Shown piece by piece: positions 1-6,531 of a stretch of 8,736 nucleotides of DNA (the first letter of the stretch is position 1; every line of letters begins with the position of its first letter). The notes under the pieces were generated by a model that was given only the letters and a program-made list of their open reading frames with translations, ran no database searches and was not told the origin of the DNA. Both the position numbers and the translations under genes were made by a program. The DNA lies in contig JABEUW010000158.1 in assembly GCA_013043945.1 (NCBI GenBank), positions 1 to 8,736 of the forward strand, given 5' to 3'. This stretch comes from Vulcanimicrobiota bacterium (GTDB lineage: Bacteria > Vulcanimicrobiota > Vulcanimicrobiia > Vulcanimicrobiales > Vulcanimicrobiaceae).

Positions 1-56
1 ACGGCGAGGAAGCGAATGGTGTCGATGCATTGCTCCTGCGCTGGCGTGTTGGGCAC
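1..56 (-). CDS. tkt: Transketolase, N-terminal fragment (gene runs off the left edge)
   Basis: Read on the minus strand, a GTG at 56-54 opens a frame to the window edge that encodes MPNTPAQEQCIDTIRFLA (18 residues plus two bases of a codon for V). The stretch CIDTIRFLA(V) matches the start of transketolases, where a helix of this kind is followed by DAVQKANSGHPG; that confirming part lies outside the window. Transketolase is a cytosolic thiamine-diphosphate enzyme that moves two-carbon units between sugar phosphates in the pentose phosphate and Calvin pathways. The start is set by a strong AGGAGG four bases upstream. The ATG at 69-67 is out of frame. The gene diverges from dapD across about 100 bases. 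The identification rests on a short motif recalled from the family, so it is likely but not certain. Confidence 0.68.
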   Translation of the reverse strand, partial: MPNTPAQEQCIDTIRFLA

Positions 57-60
57 GGAT

Positions 61-68
61 CCTCCTCA
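61..68 (-). promoter_or_regulatory. Ribosome binding site of the leftmost (tkt) gene
   Basis: On the minus strand this reads TGAGGAGG, a near-perfect Shine-Dalgarno sequence. It ends four bases before the GTG at 56-54. It is the best ribosome binding site in the window and the main reason for accepting the GTG start of the partial gene. Confidence 0.75.
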
Positions 69-92
69 TACTGCATGCTGCAATGGAAACGA

Positions 93-109
93 TCCGGCAC
101 GGAGCCGGA
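93..109. other. Small inverted repeat (6-bp stem, 5-base loop) in the tkt-dapD intergenic region
   Basis: TCCGGC (93-98), loop ACGGA, then GCCGGA (104-109) form a perfect GC-rich stem, followed on the plus strand by GGCTTTT. It looks like a weak terminator on the plus strand, but no plus-strand gene ends upstream in the window. On the minus strand it lies 37 bases before the tkt start. It could be an operator or a leader hairpin. The stem is real, but its function is unknown and a 6-bp stem can arise by chance. Confidence 0.35.
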
Positions 110-158
110 GGCTTTTCATTCGCCGTTGTAGAGCGGTTTTCTTACCGAGCGCGCCGTA

Positions 159-1001
159 ATGATGGCGGCGATGGACGAACTGGAACTACAACGGTGCATA
201 GAAGCGCTCGCTGCAGGTGAAAGCGACCCGCGCGGCAGCGAGGGAGCGCCGATCGATCAAGCGATCGCCGGGCTCGATGAGGGGCGTTTGCGAGTGGCGC
301 AGCCCGACGGAACAGGGGGGTGGCAGAGCAACGCATGGCTCAAGTCGGCGATTCTGCTCTATTTCCGAAGGCGAGAGCTCGCTTGGGTCGGCGACCCTGC
401 CGGCGAGCTTCCCGCGTGGTTCGATAAGGTGCCGATCAAACGCGATTTCGAAGCGCGCGGCGTGAGAGCGGTCCCGCCGGCAGTCGCTCGCTACGGGAGT
501 TATCTCGCTCCGGGCGTCGTGCTGATGCCGAGCTATGTGAATATCGGCGCGTACGTCGGCGAAGGAACGATGGTCGATACCTGGGCGACCGTCGGCAGTT
601 GCGCGCAGATCGGCGCGAACGTTCATCTCTCCGGCGGCGTCGGCATCGGCGGCGTCCTCGAACCCGTACACGCACGCCCCGTCGTCATCGAAGACGGCGC
701 ATTTATCGGTTCGCGCTGCATCGTCGTCGAAGGCGTCTGGGTCGAGCGCGAGGCAGTGCTCGGCGCTGGGGTCACGTTGACGGCGAGCACGCCGATTCTC
801 GATCTTCGCGGCTCCGAGCCGGTAACGACGTACGGGCGAATTCCCCCGCGCTCGGTCGTCATTCCCGGCGTGCGCGAACGAACGTTCCCCGCCGGAAACT
901 TCGGGGTTCCATGCGCCTTGATCGTCGGCGAGCGGGGTACTTCGACCGACCGTAAGACCACACTCGAGCGAGCGCTGCGCGATTTTGGAGTATCGGTATG
1001 A
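159..1001 (+). CDS. dapD: 2,3,4,5-tetrahydropyridine-2,6-dicarboxylate N-succinyltransferase
   Basis: This cytosolic enzyme transfers succinyl from succinyl-CoA to tetrahydrodipicolinate, the first committed step of the succinylase branch leading to meso-diaminopimelate and lysine. The 280 residues match the usual DapD length (274 in E. coli). Residues 1-105 form the helical N-terminal domain, including WLKSAILLYFR (60-70) and WFDKVPIK (87-94). Residues about 107-235 form the left-handed beta-helix of hexapeptide repeats, with the signature block LMPSYVNIGAYVGEGTMVDTWATVGSCAQIG (122-152) and NVHLSGGVGIGGVLEP (154-169). D140 and E191 sit where family catalytic residues are expected. The closest pattern is the proteobacterial-type DapD, not the longer actinobacterial form. 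ATG codons at 159, 162 and 171 are all possible starts and none has a clear Shine-Dalgarno; 171 would give MDELELQRCIEAL, aligning best with E. coli. The stop overlaps the next gene as ATGA. Confidence 0.96.
   Translation: MMAAMDELELQRCIEALAAGESDPRGSEGAPIDQAIAGLDEGRLRVAQPDGTGGWQSNAWLKSAILLYFRRRELAWVGDPAGELPAWFDKVPIKRDFEARGVRAVPPAVARYGSYLAPGVVLMPSYVNIGAYVGEGTMVDTWATVGSCAQIGANVHLSGGVGIGGVLEPVHARPVVIEDGAFIGSRCIVVEGVWVEREAVLGAGVTLTASTPILDLRGSEPVTTYGRIPPRSVVIPGVRERTFPAGNFGVPCALIVGERGTSTDRKTTLERALRDFGVSV
987..990 (+). promoter_or_regulatory. Ribosome binding site for the dapC-like gene inside the end of dapD
   Basis: GGAG lies seven bases before the ATG at 998, within the last codons of dapD. It supports the ATG at 998 as the true start and shows that the downstream gene can recruit ribosomes itself as well as through coupling at the ATGA overlap. 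Confidence 0.6.
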
Positions 1002-2143
1002 ACGAATTTCTCACGCTCAATCCACGCGTGGCCGAGATTCCCGCATCGATGATCCGCGAGATCGCATCGCGCAAGCGCGCGACGTCGGTCGACCTCGGAC
1101 TCGGCGAACCCTCGCTCGCACCGACGAGCGCATTTTTAGAAGCGGCTCTTCGCGAGACGCTCGAGCGCGGACTGCGGTACTCGCCCAATGCCGGGCTCCA
1201 TGAACTGCGGGCGGCGATCGCAGCGCACTATCGCTATCCCGGAATGGAGCGAGCCGAGAACGTCTGCGTGACGACGGGCTCCCAAGAAGCGATGTACGTC
1301 GCACTCAAGACGTTGCTCGACCCCATTCGCGATGAATTGCTGGTCGTCGAGCCTTGCTTCCCCTCGTACGCAAAGATGGCGAAGCTGGAGGGCGTTGCGG
1401 TGCGCGGCGTCGCGATGCTCGAGGAGAACGATTTTGCGTTCGACGCTCGGCGCATTCTCGACGCGGTCACGGATCGAACGCGTGCCATCGTTATCTGCTC
1501 GCCGAATAATCCGACCGCACGCGTTCTGAGCCGCGGGGAGGCGGCGCGACTTATCGCCGGACTCGCGGCACGCGGTGGCGATCCGATCTGGCTGATTCAT
1601 GACGAAATCTATCGCGAACAGTGCTTCGTCGAGGATGCCGCCGAGATCGCGCGCGATTATCCGTACACGATCGTGACGAACTCGATTTCAAAAAGCAACG
1701 CCCTGACCGGGCTACGGCTCGGCTGGCTGATCGGGCCCGAGCGCTTTATCGACGCAGCGATCAAATGTCACGCGTGGGTGACCTCCTGCGCCGATACCTT
1801 CGCGCAACGCGTCGCTCTCCAGATATTCGCGCAGCCCGATGGGATCGCCGAACATGCGGGGTGGTATCGCGAGCATCGCCGCGGCGTCGTCGAGGCACTG
1901 AAAGCGAGCGCCCTGCGATTCATCGGGCCCGAAGGCGCATTTTATGCTTGCATTCGTCTCCCCGACGGCCGCCGCTCGTTGCCCGCGGCACTGGAGTTAT
2001 TGGAACGAGAGGACGTCGTGACGATTCCCGGTGCGGCCTTCGGGTCGACGTTCGACGGATGGTTGCGCTTGAGTTGGGTCGCTCCGTTGCCGCAGGTGCG
2101 CGAAGGGATCGAACGGATCGCCGCTTATATCACCTCGCTCTAA
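998..2143 (+). CDS. dapC: Class I/II PLP-dependent aminotransferase, probable N-succinyldiaminopimelate aminotransferase
   Basis: This is a fold-type I aminotransferase of 381 residues, a normal length. Visible motifs are DLGLGEPSLAP (32-42), YSPNAGLHELRAAI (61-74), the phosphate-contact segment TTGSQEAMY (92-100), CSPNNPT (167-173, with the PLP-contacting Asn), HDEIY (201-205, Asp202 pairing with the pyridine nitrogen), SISKSNALTGLRLGW (229-243) with the PLP-binding Lys232, and the substrate-carboxylate Arg357 in WLRLSW. The sequence alone shows only an amino-acid aminotransferase. The specific call comes from context: the ATG overlaps the dapD stop (ATGA), and DapC acts directly on the DapD product, turning N-succinyl-2-amino-6-oxopimelate plus glutamate into N-succinyl-LL-diaminopimelate. 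It could instead be an aspartate or broad-range aminotransferase. The 3' end overlaps the convergent aldehyde dehydrogenase gene by 14 bases. Confidence 0.82.
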   Translation: MNEFLTLNPRVAEIPASMIREIASRKRATSVDLGLGEPSLAPTSAFLEAALRETLERGLRYSPNAGLHELRAAIAAHYRYPGMERAENVCVTTGSQEAMYVALKTLLDPIRDELLVVEPCFPSYAKMAKLEGVAVRGVAMLEENDFAFDARRILDAVTDRTRAIVICSPNNPTARVLSRGEAARLIAGLAARGGDPIWLIHDEIYREQCFVEDAAEIARDYPYTIVTNSISKSNALTGLRLGWLIGPERFIDAAIKCHAWVTSCADTFAQRVALQIFAQPDGIAEHAGWYREHRRGVVEALKASALRFIGPEGAFYACIRLPDGRRSLPAALELLEREDVVTIPGAAFGSTFDGWLRLSWVAPLPQVREGIERIAAYITSL

Positions 2144-3467
2144 AGCTCCGTTCCGCTCGAAAGCGAATCGCCCGCACGTTTGCGAACTCGAAGAGCGCGA
2201 TCTCGCCGAGTTCGCGCCCGAAGCCGCTCGCCTTCACGCCGCCGAAGGGGAGGCGCGGGTCGCTTGCCACCATCGTGCCGATCGCCACGGTTCCGACCTC
2301 GAGCGCTGCGGCGAGTTCGCGCGCGCGCTCGCTATCGCCACTGAAGATCGTTGCACCGAGCCCGTAGCGCGAGCGATTCGCAAGCGCGAGCGCATCGTTC
2401 GCGTTCTCTGCGCGCACGATCGCCGCGAGCGGTCCGAAAGTCTCGTCGTCGAAGGCCGGCATTCCCGGGCGCACCTCGGCGAGGAGCGTCGGTGCGTAAA
2501 AATATCCGGGCCTATCGAGTGCCTTGCCGCCGAGGAGTAACCGCGCGCCCTTCGCAACGCTCTCCCGTACCTGGCGATCGAGCTCCCTGCGGAGATCGGC
2601 TCGCGCCATCGGCCCGATCTCCGTCGCTTCGTCGAAGGGATCGCCGACGCGAAGGGCTACAGCCGCAGCGGTGAAGCGCTCGCAAAAGCGATCGTAGAGC
2701 GGGGCCTCGACGATGAAACGCTTCGCTGCAATGCAACTCTGCCCCGCATTTTGATAGCGCGATGCGATGCCGACGCGGACCGACTCGTCGATATCGGCAC
2801 CTGCGAGAACGAGAAATGCATCGCTGCCGCCGAGTTCGAGCACGACTTTTTTGAGCGCCGCACCTGCTGCGGCGGCAACGGAACGCCCTGCGCGTTCGCT
2901 TCCCGTTAACGTAACGGCTGCGATACGCGGGTCGCCGATGAGGCGATCGGTGCGCTCGTCATCGACCTCCAGCGCAACGACCAGGCCCTCGGGGAGCCCG
3001 GCCTCGCGTGCGATGCGTTCGAAGGCATCGCCGATGCGCGCGGTGATCGGCGCGTGTTTGAGTGCGATGGCGTTGCCGACGGCGAGTGCGGGTGCGATGG
3101 CGCGCGCGACCTGCCAGTAGGGAAAGTTCCAGGGCATAATCGCGAGCAGCGTACCGAGCGGGCGGTATTCGATCGAAGCCTGGAGATCGCCATCGAGCGA
3201 TCGCGTGCTCGTTGCGAGCGCACGCGGAGCGATCTCGGCATAATAACGAAATGCTGATGCCGACTTCTCGATCTCCGCACGTGCCTGAACGATCGGTTTG
3301 CCCATCGTTTCGGTCGCGAGCCGGGCGAGCGGCTCCCGTTCCCGCAGCAGTGCGTCGGCGAACAGTGCGAGCGCGGCGGCGCGCTCTTCAGGGGTACGGC
3401 TCGCCCAATCCGCCCCGGCTTCGCGTGCGGCATCGAGTTTCGCCTCGAGTTGCCGTTCGTCGGTCAC
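2130..3467 (-). CDS. sad: NAD(P)-dependent succinate-semialdehyde dehydrogenase (Sad/YneI-like)
   Basis: This aldehyde dehydrogenase of 445 residues probably oxidises succinate semialdehyde to succinate in the cytosol, the last step of GABA breakdown. Motifs: MGKPIVQARAEIEKSA (55-70), AIMPWNFPYWQV (109-120, Asn114 for the oxyanion hole), LKHAP (136-140, cofactor-binding Lys137), VTLTGSERAG (185-194), LELGGSDAFLV (210-220, general base Glu211), NAGQSCIAAKRF (240-251, nucleophile Cys245), DETFGPLAAI (341-350) and LPFGGVKASGFGREL (406-420). The pattern, especially LKHAP, fits the E. coli Sad (YneI) and short GabD group well; the exact aldehyde is inferred. It lacks about 20 residues found at the start of E. 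coli Sad (the INPATGE strand), and the frame upstream does not supply them. The GTG start shares GTGA with the stop of the M16 gene and has no visible Shine-Dalgarno, so translation is probably coupled. Confidence 0.88.
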   Translation of the reverse strand: MTDERQLEAKLDAAREAGADWASRTPEERAAALALFADALLREREPLARLATETMGKPIVQARAEIEKSASAFRYYAEIAPRALATSTRSLDGDLQASIEYRPLGTLLAIMPWNFPYWQVARAIAPALAVGNAIALKHAPITARIGDAFERIAREAGLPEGLVVALEVDDERTDRLIGDPRIAAVTLTGSERAGRSVAAAAGAALKKVVLELGGSDAFLVLAGADIDESVRVGIASRYQNAGQSCIAAKRFIVEAPLYDRFCERFTAAAVALRVGDPFDEATEIGPMARADLRRELDRQVRESVAKGARLLLGGKALDRPGYFYAPTLLAEVRPGMPAFDDETFGPLAAIVRAENANDALALANRSRYGLGATIFSGDSERARELAAALEVGTVAIGTMVASDPRLPFGGVKASGFGRELGEIALFEFANVRAIRFRAERSFRAR

Positions 3468-6199
3468 AGAGAGAACGCACCCGTATCCCAGGGACCGTGC
3501 GGGCCGGTATAGACCGCAATGAGATGATGCGGGCGAAGATAGCGGATCGCAACGCGTTGAATTGTTTGCGGCGTAATTTTCGCGAGGCGCTGCTGGAGTG
3601 TTGCATAATAGTCGGCGGGAACGCTTCCGTCGGCGATGCTCAGGGCCTGTGCGGCCTGTCCACCGCTCGACTCTTCACCGATCAACGCGTCGGCGAGTAG
3701 ACGGGTCTTCGCTTCTTCGAGCGAAGTCGCACTCGGAGGCGCTTTGCGCATCGCGTCGAGTTGCTCTCGAACGATGCGAACGGAGGCTTCAACATTACTC
3801 GGTGAGGCGGCAAATTCAATCTGCAGCGCGCCCCGCGAGCGGTCGGCCTGGAGTTCGCTCGCCACACTATAGACGAGGCCGCTCCGTTGTCGTAACGCTT
3901 GCCAGAGTCGCGACTCGAAGGCGCCCTGTGCGCCGAGCAATTGATTGAGCAAACGAAACGCGAGGAAGGAGCGACTGTCGAGCCCGACCGCGGGTTGCCC
4001 CATTTTTACGTAGACTTGGTTGGCGTCGGTGATCACGCCGGCACTCGCTTCATGGGCGAGCGGTAGCGGCGCGAGCGTCGTCTGCGGACGGGGGCCGAGG
4101 TTTTTCCAGGATCCGAATGCCGCCGTGAGCGTGCGCTTAACGACGCTCGGCGAGAGATCGCCGACGACGGCGATCGAGGTGAGATCGGGTCGCCACGCCG
4201 AGCGAACGTATGCGAGCAGATCGGAGCGACGAATCGACGCGATCGAATTGCGCGTTGCTATGCGCAGTGCGGGGTCTCCGGGTGGGAGCAGCATTTTATT
4301 GTACGCTTCATCGGCGAGAACGCTCGCGATATGCGAGCGCGTGCCGACGCTGTTGGCGAGTTGCCCGCGCTCTTGGTCGAGCCACGGTTGCACGAACGAG
4401 GGATGGCGCTCGCCGTCGGCGAGGATGCTGATGAGATGCGCGAAATCTTCGATCCGCCCGCGTGCGCTAAAGGAACTGCCAAAATTGACGCTCGCGCCCA
4501 TATCTTCGATCGTCTCGGTGCGTCGGGCGAACGGCCGAGAGAGGCTGCCGAAGTTGGCAAGATCCGAAGCGAGGCCGGCGATCCCAACGAGTGCGTCGGG
4601 TTCGAGACTCGGCACCGATGCGATCTCTCCGCGCAGCACGAAGGTCGGACGGTCGGGTTTGTACTGCACGACGATACGGATGCCGTTCGCCAAGCGAAAC
4701 TGCACGGGTTTAAGTACGCTGCGTGCCGTCGACGGTTTGCGAATGGCGCGCGCGATCCATGCCGGCTCGCGAATCGTTCCCTGCGGTGCTCGTGCGGTGA
4801 AATTATCGCTCGCGGTGGTACTCGTTGCCGTGCCGGAGCCGCCGGGGCTATCGCTCGGGCTCAGGCGGCCGATGACGTTGGGCGTGCGAAGGTAGCGGCG
4901 GGCGACCGAGAGCAGCGAATCCGGAGTAATCGAGGCGAGACGGGAATCTTCGGCGCCGATTTTCTCGCCGACGACGCCGTAGGTATAGCCCGCGAGGTCG
5001 CCGATGCCGACGATGGAGTCCCCGGCTTCAACGCGCTGTGCGATCGTGATGCGTTTCGCGGTGCGCACGAGGCTCGGCGGAAAACCGTTGCTCAACATCG
5101 TCGCCATCGTGGCATTGTAGATCGCCGTCGCTTCTTCGGGCGAGTGTCCGGGATTGAGCACGACGAGAACGTTGAGCAGGCCCTGGTGTAACTGCGTATC
5201 GGCCTGGGCCTGAACTTGCAGTGCGACGTTGCTCTGCACGAGCGCGCGATAGAACGGCGAACGGGCATCGCCGATCAACGTAGCAAGGGTGCTGATCTCC
5301 GGCTCGCCGGGGTCGCGATCTCCGGGAACGACGTAAGCGAAGTCGAGCACCTGAAACGGGAACGGAAAGTTCGCGCGAACGTGTTTCCCGGTTGCCGGCG
5401 TCCCGGTCGTTTGCGGATGCGGCGGCAGCCTGCGCTGCGGAATCGCACCGAAGTATCGCTGCGCCAGCGCAAAGCCGCGCTTCGCGGAGATATCGCCGGC
5501 GATGACCAAGGTCGCGTTATTCGGGGCGTACCATTCGTGGTAGTAGGTGCGCAGATCGCCGACGTTCGCCGCCTCGACATCGGCGAGCGAGCCGAGCGCG
5601 GTTCTTCCCATCGGCGATCCTGGAAACGCTGCGGCGCGGACGCGCGAAAGCAAACTGTAAAACGGCGAGCTTAAGTCGCCGCGAATCTCGTTGATGACGG
5701 CGCGCCGTTCGATCGCCCACTGTGCGGGTTTGAGATCGAGGTGCGCCATACGATCGGCTTCGAGCGCGAGTGGAACCGCAACCTTATCGGCGGGAACGAC
5801 GAAGTAGAATTCGGTGTAATCGTAACTCGTCTGCGCGTTCATCTGCGCGCCGAGCCGGGCCGAGATATCGTCGATTCCCGCGGCCGAGATATGCTCCGAA
5901 CCACGGAACATCATGTGCTCGAGCGCGTGCGCGAGCCCGGTTTTCCCCGGCGTCTCGTAGAGCGAACCGAAATCGTACCAAACGCTCGTCTGCACCACCG
6001 GCGCCGCTCGGTCGACGGCGACGACGACACGAAGGCCGTTGCCGAGCGTCGTCGTCGATATGCCGGCGTCCCCGGGGCCTCGGTCGTACGGCGAGGGAGC
6101 TGTTGCCGCTCGGGCGATTCCGGCGAGAAGGAGGCCACACGCGATGGTGAGGCAGAGCGCACGTTGAAGCGATGATTTCACCGAGGGAGTATTCGTCAT
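3464..6199 (-). CDS. Secreted M16 (pitrilysin/insulinase family) zinc metallopeptidase, two-repeat form
   Basis: This 911-residue protein is a double M16 peptidase, probably periplasmic or cell-surface. Residues 1-31 look like a Sec signal peptide: basic residues at 8 and 13, a hydrophobic core from about 14 to 28, and an ARA cleavage site before Ala32. The catalytic repeat follows with TTTLGNGLRVVV (49-60) and the inverted zinc motif HALEH (91-95: His91, Glu94, His95); Glu171 in ERRAVINEI is the expected third ligand, at the classic spacing. A Ser/Thr/Gly-rich linker (about 448-468) leads to a second repeat starting near VQFRLANGIRIVV (499-511). Its HxxEH position is lost (VGIAGLASDL, 538-547), as is usual for the inactive half. 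The RSGLVYS segment (772-778) supplies the Arg/Tyr pair that completes the active site. Substrate is unknown. It begins 41 bases from the divergent DUF167 gene, has no clear Shine-Dalgarno, and ends by overlapping the aldehyde dehydrogenase start. Confidence 0.93.
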   Translation of the reverse strand: MTNTPSVKSSLQRALCLTIACGLLLAGIARAATAPSPYDRGPGDAGISTTTLGNGLRVVVAVDRAAPVVQTSVWYDFGSLYETPGKTGLAHALEHMMFRGSEHISAAGIDDISARLGAQMNAQTSYDYTEFYFVVPADKVAVPLALEADRMAHLDLKPAQWAIERRAVINEIRGDLSSPFYSLLSRVRAAAFPGSPMGRTALGSLADVEAANVGDLRTYYHEWYAPNNATLVIAGDISAKRGFALAQRYFGAIPQRRLPPHPQTTGTPATGKHVRANFPFPFQVLDFAYVVPGDRDPGEPEISTLATLIGDARSPFYRALVQSNVALQVQAQADTQLHQGLLNVLVVLNPGHSPEEATAIYNATMATMLSNGFPPSLVRTAKRITIAQRVEAGDSIVGIGDLAGYTYGVVGEKIGAEDSRLASITPDSLLSVARRYLRTPNVIGRLSPSDSPGGSGTATSTTASDNFTARAPQGTIREPAWIARAIRKPSTARSVLKPVQFRLANGIRIVVQYKPDRPTFVLRGEIASVPSLEPDALVGIAGLASDLANFGSLSRPFARRTETIEDMGASVNFGSSFSARGRIEDFAHLISILADGERHPSFVQPWLDQERGQLANSVGTRSHIASVLADEAYNKMLLPPGDPALRIATRNSIASIRRSDLLAYVRSAWRPDLTSIAVVGDLSPSVVKRTLTAAFGSWKNLGPRPQTTLAPLPLAHEASAGVITDANQVYVKMGQPAVGLDSRSFLAFRLLNQLLGAQGAFESRLWQALRQRSGLVYSVASELQADRSRGALQIEFAASPSNVEASVRIVREQLDAMRKAPPSATSLEEAKTRLLADALIGEESSGGQAAQALSIADGSVPADYYATLQQRLAKITPQTIQRVAIRYLRPHHLIAVYTGPHGPWDTGAFSL

Positions 6200-6240
6200 T
6201 GCGGGTTCGTCGTCCGTCCGAAACGAAGCGAGAGATCGCT
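6200..6240. promoter_or_regulatory. Short divergent gap between the M16 peptidase and DUF167 genes
   Basis: These 41 bases separate two divergent starts. They are too short to hold two complete non-overlapping promoters with leaders, so promoter elements probably extend into one or both coding regions. I see no convincing -35/-10 pair on either strand. GAGAG at 6230-6234 is a weak ribosome binding site for the ATG at 6241. The promoter role is inferred from gene orientation. Confidence 0.35.
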
Positions 6241-6531
6241 ATGATGCACGCGCGAGGCAGCACGATGCTGGAGATCAAGGTAAAGCCGGGTTCGAAGCGC
6301 CCTGGCGTCGCTCGCGAGGGCGAGCGGCTGGTTGTGGCGGTTGCGGCGAGAGCGGTTGAAGGTGCGGCGAACGAGGGCGCGCTGAACGCGCTCGCCGAGG
6401 CGTTGGGGATCGCGCCGTCGCGACTAGAGATCGTGCGCGGCCATCGAGGGCGGCTCAAAACGATCGCGGTCTCGGGGCTCGCACCCGAGGAATTGCACGC
6501 GCGCGTCGCGAGCATCGCGGCCGCAAACTAG
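6241..6531 (+). CDS. yggU: DUF167 / YggU family small protein
   Basis: This 96-residue protein matches the small DUF167 (YggU) family, a compact alpha/beta fold of unknown biochemical role found across bacteria and eukaryotes. The diagnostic parts are the first strand and turn LEIKVKPGSKRPGV (10-23), VAARAVEGAANEGALNALAEALG (34-56), equivalent to the family's APPVDGxANxxLxxxLA block, and VRGHRGRLKTI (65-75), equivalent to GxxSRxKxxxI. The start is uncertain. ATG at 6241 and 6244 have a weak GAGAG upstream; ATG at 6265, preceded by GAGG at 6254-6257, would start right at the first strand with 88 residues. An ATG at 6172 is open but would run into the start of the divergent M16 gene and adds nothing like the family. 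The TAG stop overlaps the convergent ftcD stop in CTAG. Confidence 0.87.
   Translation: MMHARGSTMLEIKVKPGSKRPGVAREGERLVVAVAARAVEGAANEGALNALAEALGIAPSRLEIVRGHRGRLKTIAVSGLAPEELHARVASIAAAN

Larger units (their letters stand above)
57..158. promoter_or_regulatory. Divergent intergenic region between tkt and dapD
   Basis: These 102 bases are the largest non-coding stretch in the window and must carry the promoters of both the leftward transketolase gene and the rightward dapD-dapC operon, unless either gene is transcribed from inside the other. I could not find a convincing -35/-10 pair on either strand; TTGTAG at 126-131 is a possible -35 but has no good -10 at the right distance. The region holds the tkt ribosome binding site (61-68) and a small hairpin (93-109). 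The promoter role is inferred from gene arrangement only. Confidence 0.5.

Noticed and set aside
93..115. An intrinsic terminator made of the 93-109 hairpin and the following TTTT
   Set aside because: The stem is only six base pairs, the T-run is four bases long and separated by GGC, and no plus-strand gene ends just upstream in the window. I keep it only as an inverted repeat of unknown role.
2154..2165. A short hairpin (CGCT-CGAA-AGCG) just after the dapC stop
   Set aside because: A 4-bp stem without a T-run inside the coding sequence of the opposing gene is too weak to call a terminator.
1621..2367. A 248-codon plus-strand open frame overlapping the end of dapC and entering the aldehyde dehydrogenase gene
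   Set aside because: It is very Arg-rich, lies out of frame with a clear aminotransferase, and runs antisense into a clear dehydrogenase; it shows no protein family features.
4020..5191. Two long open frames (about 290 codons each) on the plus strand opposite the M16 peptidase gene
   Set aside because: Their translations show no recognisable family or fold pattern, while the minus strand encodes a complete M16 protein with intact motifs. Long antisense open frames are expected in GC-rich DNA with biased third positions.
6019..6057. A 10-base inverted repeat (CGACGACGAC / GTCGTCGTCG, 19-base spacer) within the start of the M16 gene
   Set aside because: On the coding strand the two arms encode Ser-Thr-Thr-Thr and Val-Val-Val with the preferred ACG and GTC codons, so it is a by-product of the protein sequence.
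6172..6240. A longer DUF167 protein starting at the ATG at 6172
   Set aside because: It would overlap the start of the divergent M16 gene by 28 bases and add residues unlike the family. The starts at 6241 or 6265 fit family length better.
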